A stretch of 64,000 nt of DNA from Halobacillus sp. A1 (GTDB lineage Bacteria > Bacillota > Bacilli > Bacillales > Halobacillaceae). The stretch lies in NCBI RefSeq assembly GCF_024189295.1, contig NZ_JAIZEN010000004.1, positions 186,001 through 250,000 on the forward strand, read 5' to 3'. Of this stretch, positions 40,883-49,848 are shown piece by piece. Numbering within the stretch: position 1 is the stretch's first letter; each line of letters starts with the position of its first letter. Made by a program: the position numbers and the translations under genes. The notes under the pieces are model-generated. The model made no database searches, was not told the DNA's origin, and saw nothing but the letters and a program-made list of their open reading frames with translations.

Positions 40883-42472
40883 CTGTTGATCGGTTTGTTC
40901 TTCATTTACTTCATCAGACTCAGGAATGTGCCGCACTTCATTGGTATCGCTGTAAGCAATCTTCTTCAGCGGCTGCTTAGCAGGCCCTTCCATAACATGA
41001 CCGTCATAGGAAAAGCGTGAACCGTGACATGGGCAGTCCCAGCTATGTTCTGCACTGTTCCACTCGACTTCACACCCCATGTGCGTACAGGTAGTGTCCA
41101 GCACATAAAGTTCTCCGTTCTCATCTTTATAGGCACCCGCTCGTTCGCCTTTCCACTGAATAACGGCTCCTTCACCTTTAAGCAGAGCTTCGGGTCTAGT
41201 TCCGACGAGCTCTAACTTTCCTTCGACTAGATGAGAAGCGACATCTATATTGCTTTTCATGAACTCTTTAATGCTCGGATCTGCTTTGAATCTGGACGGT
41301 GCAAATACTCCGTGATAGAGAGATTCCCTGCCCATAATATAGTCAGTGAGCAATTCACCAGCGACCCGGCTGTTCGTCATTCCCCATTTTCTGAAGCCGG
41401 TTGCCAGGTACACTTGTTTGTTGTTTTTACGTATAGGCCCAATGTATGGAATCTTGTCCAATGTCGTCAAGTCCTGCGAAGACCATTGGAAAAGTTTGGT
41501 TTTAATCCCAAAGGTACGATTCGCGAATTCTTCCAGTGCCCGGTAGTGGAAGGAGTTGTCTCCACCCTCTCCCGTCCGATGGCTTTCTCCGCCAATCAAT
41601 AAAACGGTCTTCCCTTCAAATTCGATGGAGCGGATGGATCGCTTAGGTTCATCAACGGATAAGTACATACCGCCTTTCCACTCATTCTCAGGCTCAATAG
41701 CAATCACATAGGAGCGGTCAGCATGCATGCGGCTGAAGTAGAATCCTTTACCATCATGAAAAGGGAAGTGCGTACAAATAACGAGTTGGTCACACGTTAC
41801 GTCTGCTTCCTGGTCGGTTTTTACAAGGACGTTCTCTCCTTCAATAACTTTCACAGCTGTAGTCTGTTCATACACCTGGCCACCCAAATTTAAGAACTCT
41901 TCGAGAATAGACGATAAATAGAGAAGAGGGTGAAATTGTGCCTGATTGCCCATCGGCAGTACACCCGTCTCATCAACTGAAAATGAGAGGTCAGTAATAG
42001 ATTCTTCTGCGACTCCTAGTCTTCTATAAGCTTCCCGTTCTTTTTCTAGCTTCTGGGCTCCTTCTGCAGTCGTTGCATACAATATTGAAGGTTGTCTTTC
42101 CCATTGGCAGGATATATTAAGCTCCTGTATATCTTTTTCCATAGAAGAGATCGCATCAGTTTGCGCCTGCAGGTACAGCGCGGCATGTTCTTCTCCGAAG
42201 TGGTTGATGAGCTCGTCGTAAATCAGTCCGTGCTGCGCTGTCACTTTTGCCGTGGTATGACCAGTTGTTCCATTTAGAATGGAACTTGATTCAATTAAAG
42301 TGACGTTCTTTCCTTCTTTTGCCAGTAAATAGGCGGTGGTGATTCCTGTAATTCCGGCCCCTACAACGACGACATCTGTTCGGATGGATTGACTTAAGGG
42401 CTCAAAAGAAGGCAGTTTGCTATTTTTGTTCCAGAGTGGTTCGGGGTGTGTCCAATCTAATTTGTTATCCAT
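40880..42472 (-). CDS. FAD-dependent oxidoreductase with C-terminal Rieske domain (YhfW-like)
   Basis: A protein of 530 residues. The FAD/DAO domain (about 25-400) begins DVVVVGAGITGITTAYLLAKEGKNVTLIE and ends near YIGPIRKNNKQVYLATGFRKWGMTNSRVAGELL. The Rieske [2Fe-2S] domain (about 420-515) has C-x-H in DTTCTHMGCEVEW and C-x-x-H in WDCPCHGSRFSYDG. The architecture equals B. subtilis YhfW; electron partners and substrate are unknown. ATG at 42472 follows TTAGGAGG; an ATG-like codon 21 bases upstream overlaps the SD. It is monocistronic with terminator. Confidence 0.88.
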   Translation of the reverse strand: MDNKLDWTHPEPLWNKNSKLPSFEPLSQSIRTDVVVVGAGITGITTAYLLAKEGKNVTLIESSSILNGTTGHTTAKVTAQHGLIYDELINHFGEEHAALYLQAQTDAISSMEKDIQELNISCQWERQPSILYATTAEGAQKLEKEREAYRRLGVAEESITDLSFSVDETGVLPMGNQAQFHPLLYLSSILEEFLNLGGQVYEQTTAVKVIEGENVLVKTDQEADVTCDQLVICTHFPFHDGKGFYFSRMHADRSYVIAIEPENEWKGGMYLSVDEPKRSIRSIEFEGKTVLLIGGESHRTGEGGDNSFHYRALEEFANRTFGIKTKLFQWSSQDLTTLDKIPYIGPIRKNNKQVYLATGFRKWGMTNSRVAGELLTDYIMGRESLYHGVFAPSRFKADPSIKEFMKSNIDVASHLVEGKLELVGTRPEALLKGEGAVIQWKGERAGAYKDENGELYVLDTTCTHMGCEVEWNSAEHSWDCPCHGSRFSYDGHVMEGPAKQPLKKIAYSDTNEVRHIPESDEVNEEQTDQQ

Positions 42473-42616
42473 AAACAACCTCCTAAGGGTCACTTTTTTT
42501 CAGTTTGTCCAATAGAAGGAAATTCATGTAAGGGATTTGTTGATGACATTGTATGGAGTATACTTTTACATAAGGCGATGTTAAAGGTGTTTGTTGATAG
42601 AGAGTTATTCAGCAAT

Positions 42617-42830
42617 ATGGCAGGATTGCGGAGACTTGATTTTGAGATAAGCTGGGTTCGTTGCCGTATTGAGAGTCAGGGGTTGTTGGGAAGCTACTCG
42701 CTTTCCTGTGGGGGAAGTGGCGAGCTTCCTCGGGCTTACAGCCCTGTGGGATCTCGCCTACATCCTTCTCCCACGGGAGTCTCGCAGCTTCCCAACAACC
42801 CCATACGATAGAAGTGAGAAACGAACCCTC
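42617..42830 (-). repeat. Palindromic repeat copy (d) with conserved flank
   Basis: Arms GGGGTTGTTGGGAAGCT (42679-42695) and its exact complement (42786-42802). An outer stem GGGTTCGTT (42654-42662) pairs with AACGAACCC (42820-42828). The left half and its flank, through GAGACTTGATTTTGAGATAA, are an inverted near-copy of 49710-49848. Confidence 0.9.
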
Positions 42831-43157
42831 TTGTTAAAAAAGTGTGACTTCCCTATTTCTGCCCAATGAAAATATTGTATTCTGCCTCAAGTTTATTAAT
42901 AAGAGACCTATATTAAGACAATCAGTATGCTACTATCAAATTTCGTTTTACTTGAAGGGGCATTGCCGTAAACAATTGGAACATGCGTGGTACTCATCTC
43001 TATCGATTAATTAAGGAGAGAAAAACCACTTACGTTGGGTTATGACACACTAGATGGATGGAGGTGATGTGTCTCACTACCAGTAACCATGTTCTGAGTG
43101 AAAAACTACATAATTAATTTTTTCAGTGTTCTTAGGTGCTGAAGTCCTGTCATAAGA

Positions 43158-43345
43158 GTTTCCGTTTCTACTAATGATCGCAAAGAGCTCTGGGAAATTG
43201 CGAGACTCCTGTGGGAACAAAGTGCTTGGTGAGGCCCCGCAGAGCGTTAGCTCGAGGAGACTCACCGCGCTCCCACGGAAAGCGAGTGATTTCCCAGAGC
43301 TCTAAACGCTGTCCATAATAACGGAAATAGTCCGGTATCTCGAAA
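43158..43345 (+). repeat. Palindromic repeat copy (e)
   Basis: Arms AGAGCTCTGGGAAAT (43184-43198) and ATTTCCCAGAGCTCT (43289-43303), no mismatch. The core is in the (c)/(g) orientation: GCGAGACTCCTGTGGGAAC...GGTGAGGCCCCG...CGAGGAGACTCACC...CTCCCACGGAAAGCGAGT. The left flank TTTCCGTTTC and right flank AACGGAAAT also pair; further right is TATCTCGAAAATGAGTCTTC. Confidence 0.9.
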
Positions 43346-43438
43346 ATGAGTCTTCAAGAATAGGGAGCTTATATGAATATCAACACGGAACTTTAATAAA
43401 GCCTTACATAAAGAGTGCAAGAGGAGGGGAAAAGGATA

Positions 43439-44689
43439 GTGGAAGTGTTCGTAGCAAGGCAGCCGATTTTGGATGTAGACGATCAAATCTACGGTTTTGA
43501 ACTGCTTTATCGTAACAGTAAAGAAAATAACTTCCCTCCCACAGATGGAAATAAGGCAACGAAAGAAGTATTGATCAACAGCTTCGTTACGATCGGTCTT
43601 GAAAGGCTGTCTCATAATCGCCCTTGTTTCATCAACTTTACGGAGGATCTTTTAATGAAAAAAATCCCCGAATACTTCGATCCCCGTACGTTAGTTGTAG
43701 AAATACTCGAGGATGTGTCATGGACAGGCGATTTGCTTAAAGTATGCCGGGAGTTGAAGAGAAAAGGCTTTTCAATTGCGCTTGATGATGTGATGAGTAT
43801 CGCTCAGACAGATATCGAAGGGCTTTTATCTTATGTAGATATCATTAAGGTTGATATAAGGCAGACGTGCCCGGAGATGCGAGTGAAGCTTGTTCAGACA
43901 GCGAAAGCAGCAAAAATCACTTTGTTAGCAGAGAAAGTTGAAACAAAGGAAGAGCATCTTCAATGTGTGAAGGAAGGTTTCCATCTGTTTCAGGGCTATT
44001 ATTACAGCAAGCCAGTTGTTTTATCTGCTGAGGATCTCCCTTTATATGGATCATCCTACTTTCAAGTTTTGAAAGAGCTGTCGGCAGACAAAGATGGGAT
44101 TGACTTAGAAAAAGTAATTGAAATATTTGAAGGAGATCTGACACTTACATATAAACTGCTCAGGATCATTAATTTTTCAGCAGAATTATCAGAGCCTATT
44201 CAGTCCATAAGGCAGGCGGTCACTATTTTAGGTGTGGACCCGTTAAAAAAATGGCTGTACGTTTTTACTGTCGAAGAGGGCGGACCAGCTCCTGCATCAA
44301 AGGAAATGATGAAGTCAAGCCTGCAGCGCGCTAAAATGTGTGAACAAATCGGAGTCAGTATCGGAAAGAGTCACCTGATAGAAGAATATTTCCTGACAGG
44401 ATTAATGTCCGCTGTAGATGCTATGGTGAAACGACCGACTGAAGAAGTTATCTCCAATTTGCCGCTGGATTCAAACATTAAACAAGCACTGAGCGGAGAG
44501 GAAAACAGCCATCGTTTTATTCTTGATCTTGTCATTGCAATAGAGAAAGCTGATTTTGATGAATTAGAGCATAAACTGCAAGGAATAGAGATTACGCTGA
44601 GTGAACTGCTTGAAATTTTTGGTCAAGCCATTGCCTGGACAGAACAATTGTATAACAATCATTTGACGTTAGAAGAGCTAAGTTCCTAG
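43439..44689 (+). CDS. EAL-HDOD domain protein (YuxH-like)
   Basis: This 416-residue protein has an N-terminal EAL-type domain (about 1-200). The EAL motif is degenerate (FELLYR), but DDVMSI, KVDI and EKVE blocks remain, and FQGYYYSKP ends the domain. A HDOD domain follows (about 205-400; LLRIINFSAELSEPIQSIRQAVTILGVDPLKKWLYVF). This is the YuxH arrangement. Loss of the EAL catalytic Glu suggests no c-di-GMP phosphodiesterase activity; a scaffold or sensing role is inferred. The start is taken at GTG 43439, 9 bases after GAGGAGGGG; a GTG at 43415 precedes that SD. Confidence 0.85.
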   Translation: MEVFVARQPILDVDDQIYGFELLYRNSKENNFPPTDGNKATKEVLINSFVTIGLERLSHNRPCFINFTEDLLMKKIPEYFDPRTLVVEILEDVSWTGDLLKVCRELKRKGFSIALDDVMSIAQTDIEGLLSYVDIIKVDIRQTCPEMRVKLVQTAKAAKITLLAEKVETKEEHLQCVKEGFHLFQGYYYSKPVVLSAEDLPLYGSSYFQVLKELSADKDGIDLEKVIEIFEGDLTLTYKLLRIINFSAELSEPIQSIRQAVTILGVDPLKKWLYVFTVEEGGPAPASKEMMKSSLQRAKMCEQIGVSIGKSHLIEEYFLTGLMSAVDAMVKRPTEEVISNLPLDSNIKQALSGEENSHRFILDLVIAIEKADFDELEHKLQGIEITLSELLEIFGQAIAWTEQLYNNHLTLEELSS

Positions 44690-44846
44690 ATGAGTTGCGG
44701 CTCATTAGATCGTGCGTCTTTTTTAGATAAGCAGATGACCTTCCCTCTTTTCCTCTTTCTTTAATAGAGGATCTTTCTTCTATTTTGTTGTGCGAAGAAA
44801 GAATGTAATTCTACTGCATAGGATGATAGGGAAGGAGGAATCTTTG

Positions 44847-46034
44847 ATGGATTATCGACCAGATACTAAATTCATTCATGGAGGGACTCGGGAAGAGCCC
44901 TATCACGGAAGCTTATCGACACCTATTTTTCAAACCTCGACCTTTACATTCCCGGATGCAGAAGAAGGAGCGTTGAGGTTTTCCGGTGAAAAAGGTGGAT
45001 ATATCTACTCTCGTCTTAGTAATCCGACGGTCAAAGTCTTTGAGGAAAAAGTCGCCGTCGCCGAGGGAGCAGAGATGGGACTTGCTTTTGCATCGGGTAT
45101 GGCTGCCATATCAGCTGTATTCACATCTCTTACGAGTACTGGTGACCATATGATCTGCTCGAACGGAATCTATGGCTGCACCTTTGGATTACTCAAATTA
45201 TTAAAAGAAAAATATCAAATCTCCCACGATTTTTGTGACATGAGGAATGAACAGCAGCTGCGTTCCATGATCCAGCCGAATACTAAATGTTTATTCATTG
45301 AATCACCTGCTAATCCTACGATGAAACTGATAGACCTGGCGCGGACTGCTGATATTGCTCATGAGTATGGGATTAAGGTAGTGGTGGATAATACATTCTC
45401 TTCCCCTTACCTGCAGCAGCCGCTTAGGTTGGGATGCGATATAGTCGTTCATAGTGCCACAAAGTATTTAAGCGGACACGGAGATGTGATTGGCGGGGTC
45501 GTCGCCGGATCACGTTCATATATTCAGGAACTGGCTCAAACCGCACAAAAAGACTACGGTGGAATTATGGCTCCGATGGATGCATGGCTGTTGATCAGGG
45601 GCATGAAAACTTTGCCTATCCGGATGGACCGGCATAGCAGTAATGCAGTGAATATTGTTGAAAAATTGAAGCAGCATCCGCGTGTTGAGAAGGTAAACTA
45701 CCCAACCGATAAAGATCATCCAGATTCATCATTCGCCCATAAGCAAATGTCGCAGGGGGGAGGCGTATTATCTTTTCAATTGAAGGGGGATAAAGGCGAT
45801 GCGCAGCAGCTGATGAATCAATTGAAATTGGTCAGGATTGCTGTTAGCCTAGGAGATGCTGAAACACTTATTCAACATCCAGCCACAATGACTCATTCTC
45901 TTATTCCTGCAGAAGATCGCGAAGCTATGGATATCAATGATTCACTTTTAAGGCTTTCCGTCGGTTTGGAAGCCTGGCAGGATATTTGGTTCGACCTTCT
46001 GCAGGCACTAGAAGGGTGTGCGCATAAACGATGA
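44847..46034 (+). CDS. Methionine gamma-lyase/cystathionine gamma-lyase-type PLP enzyme
   Basis: A 395-residue member of the Cys/Met metabolism PLP family. PLP lysine K206 is in VVHSATKYLSGHGDVIGG; YIYSRLSNPTVKVFEEKVA and FASGMAAISAVFTSLTSTGDH are typical. The residue before the loop (NGIYGCTFGLL) carries the Cys seen in methionine gamma-lyases (C111 after YG), which favours L-methionine gamma-lyase over MetB/MetC, but function cannot be fixed by eye. ATG at 44847 follows GGAAGGAGG; the longer frame upstream has no SD. No SAM riboswitch precedes it, which fits a catabolic role. Confidence 0.82.
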   Translation: MDYRPDTKFIHGGTREEPYHGSLSTPIFQTSTFTFPDAEEGALRFSGEKGGYIYSRLSNPTVKVFEEKVAVAEGAEMGLAFASGMAAISAVFTSLTSTGDHMICSNGIYGCTFGLLKLLKEKYQISHDFCDMRNEQQLRSMIQPNTKCLFIESPANPTMKLIDLARTADIAHEYGIKVVVDNTFSSPYLQQPLRLGCDIVVHSATKYLSGHGDVIGGVVAGSRSYIQELAQTAQKDYGGIMAPMDAWLLIRGMKTLPIRMDRHSSNAVNIVEKLKQHPRVEKVNYPTDKDHPDSSFAHKQMSQGGGVLSFQLKGDKGDAQQLMNQLKLVRIAVSLGDAETLIQHPATMTHSLIPAEDREAMDINDSLLRLSVGLEAWQDIWFDLLQALEGCAHKR

Positions 46035-46171
46035 TGACTCCCTCGGGCTGGATGAGATTGCCGGCCCTACATATGATAAGGTTTACTGTTATATTTTAAG
46101 GGAAAGTGAAGAGTATTCAGTTTATATCTTAAAGAACCCAAGTTTATAACTACGAAAGGAAGATGATGATC

Positions 46172-46666
46172 ATGTTAAAAAAGCTATTCGGTAAAAAAAG
46201 TGTAGAAGAACAAATCGTTGCCCCTGTCAGCGGCAAAGTAGTATCCCTTGATGAAGTTCCAGATCCTGTCTTCAGTCAACGTATGATGGGGGACGGTGTA
46301 GCTATTGAGCCTACGAACGGAGAAGTTGTCAGCCCGGTAGATGGAGAAATCGTACAATTATTCCCTACCAATCACGCGGTAGGTATTAAAACGAAATCTG
46401 GTGTTGAAGTGCTTGTCCATATCGGTCTTGAAACCGTAGCTATGGAAGGAGAAGGCTTTGAAGGGCACATCACTACAGGAGATCAAGTCAAGGCGGGCGA
46501 TAAACTTGTCACGTTTGATACAGCTCTTGTAGAAGAAAAAGCTAAAAGCACGATTACTCCGATTGTCATCACGAACTATGATGATATTGTAGAAAGCTTT
46601 GAACCTACTTACAGCGAAACGGCCAATGCTGGAGAGACTCATATCATCAAACTACAGACTAAATAA
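46172..46666 (+). CDS. PTS glucose-family EIIA component (second copy)
   Basis: This 164-residue free-standing EIIA is closely similar to the trehalose-operon copy (same LFPTxHAxGxKxKSG and VHIGLETVxMEGEGFE blocks, histidines H68 and H83). It should phosphorylate EIIB domains of PTS permeases that lack IIA, for example a sucrose EIIBC encoded elsewhere, since a sucrose-6-phosphate hydrolase follows. AAAGGAAG precedes ATG at 46172; two ATGs nine and six bases upstream are too close to the SD. A terminator separates it from the next gene. Confidence 0.9.
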   Translation: MLKKLFGKKSVEEQIVAPVSGKVVSLDEVPDPVFSQRMMGDGVAIEPTNGEVVSPVDGEIVQLFPTNHAVGIKTKSGVEVLVHIGLETVAMEGEGFEGHITTGDQVKAGDKLVTFDTALVEEKAKSTITPIVITNYDDIVESFEPTYSETANAGETHIIKLQTK

Positions 46667-46675
46667 TTGCACTAT

Positions 46676-46711
46676 AAAAGAACCTGACGTTACGTGACGT
46701 TGGGTTCTTTT
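46676..46711 (+). terminator. Terminator between EIIA and sacA
   Basis: AAAAGAACC...ACGT and ACGT...GGGTTCTTTT pair with a small central loop. It lies 36 bases before the hydrolase start, so read-through control or attenuation is possible. Confidence 0.8.
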
Positions 46712-46746
46712 ACCATATGAAAGACTTGAATGAAGGAGAGGTCAAC

Positions 46747-48210
46747 ATGTCTGATAAAGATACAGCACTTCGTCAGCAAGCAATGAGTGAAATCGTTACA
46801 CATGAAACTACAGTAAGTGGAGATCCTTACCGGCTTTCTTTCCATCATATGCCGCCTGTAGGTTTGATGAACGATCCGAACGGACTGATTCAGTGGAAAG
46901 GGGAGTATCACCTTTTTTATCAATGGATGCCTTTTAAACCAGATCACGGAGAGAAATTTTGGGGTCATTACATATCAAAGGATTTAGTTCATTGGAAGCA
47001 TGAGGAAATCGCGCTTGCTCCTTCTGAATGGTACGACAAAGACGGCTGTTACTCGGGCAGCGCTGTTTCTCATGAAGATACATTATACCTTTTTTATACA
47101 GGGAATGTGTTTAATGATAAGGGTGATCAGGAGGAATATCAATGTGTCGCCACCTCCACAGACGGCGTCCATTTTGAGAAAAAAGGACCTGTCATTCACG
47201 TGCCTGATGGGTATACTGGCGACTTCAGGGATCCTAAAGTATGGAAACAAGAGCAGAAGTGGTATATGGTCGTAGGAGCGAAAAATCAAAACTCACAAGG
47301 AAAAGTCCTCATGTATGAATCAGATGATTTACTTCAGTGGGAGTTCATTGGACCAATTGCCGGGTCCAATGAAAATCGTCTGGGCGATTTCGGCTATATG
47401 TGGGAATGTCCAGACGTGTTTGAACTGGACGGCACCGATATCCTGCTAGTTTCACCACAAGGCCTTCAGCCAGATGGAATGAAATACAACAACACCTACC
47501 AAACGGGCTACTTTGCGGGAGAGCTGTCTTTTACTGAACCCAGTCTTGAACATGGAGCATTTGTCGAATTGGATCGTGGTTTTGAATTCTATGCTCCTCA
47601 GACTTTCATAGATAATAAAGGGAGAAGAATCATGTTTGGCTGGATGGGAGTCCCTGAACAAATGGAACAGTCCCATCCGACTGTCAGCAGCAAATGGATC
47701 CACTGCCTCACTGTGCCGCGTGTACTAGAATGGAATGGAGAGCAAATTATACAAAGCCCCGTTCCAGAATTAGAGGAGATGAGAGAAGCAGTCCTCTTAC
47801 ATTCTGAGATTACGATTGAAAATGACCAAAAGGCCATAAGAGGCATTGAAGGAAGGCCGATTGAACTCCAGATAGATTTTGAACAGCTTGATGACCAGTT
47901 TGCGATTGAGCTCTTCCATTATATCTCGTTCAGTTATACAAAAAGGGACGGAACCCTTACTTTATCCAGACCGCATCTAGAAGACAAAAGTCAAACAGAG
48001 TTCCGACGGACTGTGTTACATGAGGAGCTGAACAAGCTGCATATTTTAATCGATACTTCGTCTATAGAAATTTTTGTGAATGGAGGTAAGGAGGTATTTA
48101 CAAGCCGGATGTTTCCACAGCCTGAAGATGAAGACATCTTATTCACCTCTCTTGGAGAAACGACATTTTCCATCGAACAATGGAAGTTAAGCGGATATGT
48201 TTACGAGTGA
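46747..48210 (+). CDS. sacA: Sucrose-6-phosphate hydrolase (GH32)
   Basis: This 487-residue cytoplasmic enzyme splits sucrose 6-phosphate into glucose 6-phosphate and fructose. GH32 residues: nucleophile D43 in LMNDPNGLIQW, transition-state D162 in GDFRDPKVW and acid/base E220 in MWECPDVFEL. The C-terminal beta-sandwich ends with IDTSSIEIFVNGGKEVFTSRMFP. No signal peptide is present, so an intracellular phospho-substrate is expected. ATG at 46747 has GAAGGAGAGG. It is flanked by EIIA and NiaR genes; no sucrose permease or regulator is in the window. Confidence 0.92.
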   Translation: MSDKDTALRQQAMSEIVTHETTVSGDPYRLSFHHMPPVGLMNDPNGLIQWKGEYHLFYQWMPFKPDHGEKFWGHYISKDLVHWKHEEIALAPSEWYDKDGCYSGSAVSHEDTLYLFYTGNVFNDKGDQEEYQCVATSTDGVHFEKKGPVIHVPDGYTGDFRDPKVWKQEQKWYMVVGAKNQNSQGKVLMYESDDLLQWEFIGPIAGSNENRLGDFGYMWECPDVFELDGTDILLVSPQGLQPDGMKYNNTYQTGYFAGELSFTEPSLEHGAFVELDRGFEFYAPQTFIDNKGRRIMFGWMGVPEQMEQSHPTVSSKWIHCLTVPRVLEWNGEQIIQSPVPELEEMREAVLLHSEITIENDQKAIRGIEGRPIELQIDFEQLDDQFAIELFHYISFSYTKRDGTLTLSRPHLEDKSQTEFRRTVLHEELNKLHILIDTSSIEIFVNGGKEVFTSRMFPQPEDEDILFTSLGETTFSIEQWKLSGYVYE

Positions 48211-48276
48211 TAATGATTAAGGAAACAGTAGATATGTTACTATAAGGATATCGAAAGCGTACAGAGGAGCAGAAAG

Positions 48277-48813
48277 ATGAGAGAGTCAAAAATTAAAGCT
48301 AAAGAACGCAGAGAACATATTCTTACACTATTAAGACAAGCCGTGCACCCTTTGAAAGGAAGTGCGCTGGCAGAACAAATGAGAGTTACGAGACAAGTAA
48401 TTGTTGGCGATATTTCATTGTTAAAAGCAGCAGGAGAGCCAATTATCGCTACGAGTCAAGGTTATGTCTACATGGCAGATTCTAAAGATCAATTACCCTA
48501 CAAGAAAATGATTGTCTGTCAACACGGCAAAGGGCAGGTTAGAGAAGAGTTGAATATCCTTGTTGATCATGGAGTGCATGTAATGGACGTCATCGTAGAA
48601 CATCCAGTGTATGGAGATATTACTGCGAGCCTTGGTCTCTCTACACGTAAAGATGTGGAGAGGTTCCTGGAACGTATACAATCTACCGGTGCTGCTTTCC
48701 TCTCAGATTTGACATCAGGCATCCATACACATACGATTGCCGCAAGAGAAGAAGAATCGCTGCAAGGGGCTGTGAAAGAATTGGCCGCCAAAGGAATATT
48801 GTTAGAATCATAA
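48277..48813 (+). CDS. niaR: Niacin-responsive NAD biosynthesis repressor NiaR
   Basis: A protein of 178 residues. The N-terminal HTH_11 winged helix (about 8-65; REHILTLLRQAVHPLKGSALAEQMRVTRQVIVGDISLLKAAGEPI) is followed by the 3H domain (about 78-175), whose three conserved histidines appear in QHGKGQV...DHGVHVMDVIVEHPVYGDI...SGIHTHTIA. NiaR/YrxA represses nad and niacin transport genes with nicotinate as co-repressor. None of these targets is in the window. AGAGGAGC precedes the ATG; a strong terminator follows. Confidence 0.92.
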   Translation: MRESKIKAKERREHILTLLRQAVHPLKGSALAEQMRVTRQVIVGDISLLKAAGEPIIATSQGYVYMADSKDQLPYKKMIVCQHGKGQVREELNILVDHGVHVMDVIVEHPVYGDITASLGLSTRKDVERFLERIQSTGAAFLSDLTSGIHTHTIAAREEESLQGAVKELAAKGILLES

Positions 48814-48849
48814 ATTACTCCATAATTTGTGGGAAGATTTTGGATACCT

Positions 48850-48883
48850 AAAGGCTCGGTCGTTTTTCGACCGAGCCTTTTAA
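48850..48883 (+). terminator. Rho-independent terminator
   Basis: AAAGGCTCGGTCG and CGACCGAGCCTTTT around TTTTT. Confidence 0.93.
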
Positions 48884-48929
48884 AGCGTTTAATCTAAGTT
48901 GTTCAACTAACGCTTCGTTATCATGGGCT

Positions 48930-49105
48930 TAGTTTCGAGACATAGTGAGAGTTTAGGGGCTACAGGAAAAGGTTCGCTTTCCGTGGGGCGGGCGCTGAGC
49001 CTCCTCGAGCTTTGCTCTGTGGGGTCTCACCTGTCCCGCTCATCCCACAGGAGTCTCACCGTTTCCTTCCGCCCCTCTGCCTAATGGGTATCTCGAAAAC
49101 GCTTC
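48930..49105 (-). repeat. Palindromic repeat copy (f)
   Basis: Arms AGGGGCTACAGGAAAAGG (48955-48972) and CCGTTTCCTTCCGCCCCT (49059-49076) pair with a few mismatches. An outer stem GTTTCGAGA (48932-48940) pairs with TCTCGAAAAC (49091-49100). Core orientation is as (b) and (d). Confidence 0.88.
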
Positions 49106-49496
49106 AAGAAAAAGAAAACATTTCTGTTAGTACTCTGATTCTCGTACCAAATGTCTCATGTTGCAAAACCTTGCTATAGAGTTCTATATTCCATAAGAAC
49201 AGGGGGGTGAAAGACGCTTCTTCTGAATGAAAGTGGTTCTTTTTCTCACCTCCTCGCATGGGGGATTGGGAAACGATAAGACTCCTTTTGTAATAGCCGA
49301 AGTGCTTCGTTCCGTGGCGTATGGACTGGACTTAGTTGCCTGAGTAGTCATAAGAAACACAAAGAGTGATGGGCTTTTCGATGTTGACTTATCGAACAGA
49401 AATGAAGGAAGTCCCGCTAACCGCTACGCGTCAAAGCTCCAATACGCTGGTCAGATGAAATCGCTGCAGTCACTTCATAATGAATAGGTTGGTTGG

Positions 49497-49848
49497 GGAA
49501 CGTTGGTACAAGAGAGTTTTTTTCTTCTCATTTCTTAGTTCCGTCTCTTAATATAAGTTAGGTGGTTTTAGGAATGGGTGAGACTCCTGTGGGAAAAGAG
49601 TGATTGGTGAGATCCCGGAAGGCTGCAGCCTGAGGAAGCTCACTGCACTCCCACGGATAGCGAGCCCATTCCTAAAACCACCTTCCACTCATCACGATGA
49701 CGGAACAGCAGATATTCCACAGGGCTTTAGCCCGTAGAAGCTCGCCACTTCCCCCACAGGAAAGCGAGTAGCTTGCCAACCACACCTGACTCTCAATACG
49801 GCAACGAACCCAGGTTATCTCGAAACCAAGTATTCCACTATCCTGCCA
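49497..49848 (+). repeat. Long direct repeat A2, containing palindromic copy (g)
   Basis: Matches A1 (37111-37431) almost base for base over the first 210 bases. Arms GGTGGTTTTAGGAATGGG (49561-49578) and its complement (49665-49682) are exact; outer GTTCCGTC (49538-49545) pairs exactly with GACGGAAC (49699-49706). A half element follows (49712-49790) with flank through TATCTCGAAACCAAGTATTC, the inverted counterpart of copy (d). Confidence 0.9.

Larger units (their letters stand above)
42494..43438. other. 945-base non-coding region with two palindromic repeats
   Basis: It holds repeat copies (d) and (e). The unique part between them (about 42831-43150) has no credible gene; a small frame reading LKGHCRKQLEHAWYSSLSIN near 42952-43014 has no start or SD and may be decayed coding sequence. 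Confidence 0.5.

Noticed and set aside
42578-42869. Two overlapping plus-strand ORFs through copy d
   Set aside because: They are translations of the palindrome itself; arms and core explain the open frames.
36641-49848. CRISPR array or integron-like cassettes
   Set aside because: Repeats are few, long, palindromic and irregularly spaced, with no cas genes, integrase or constant-length spacers.
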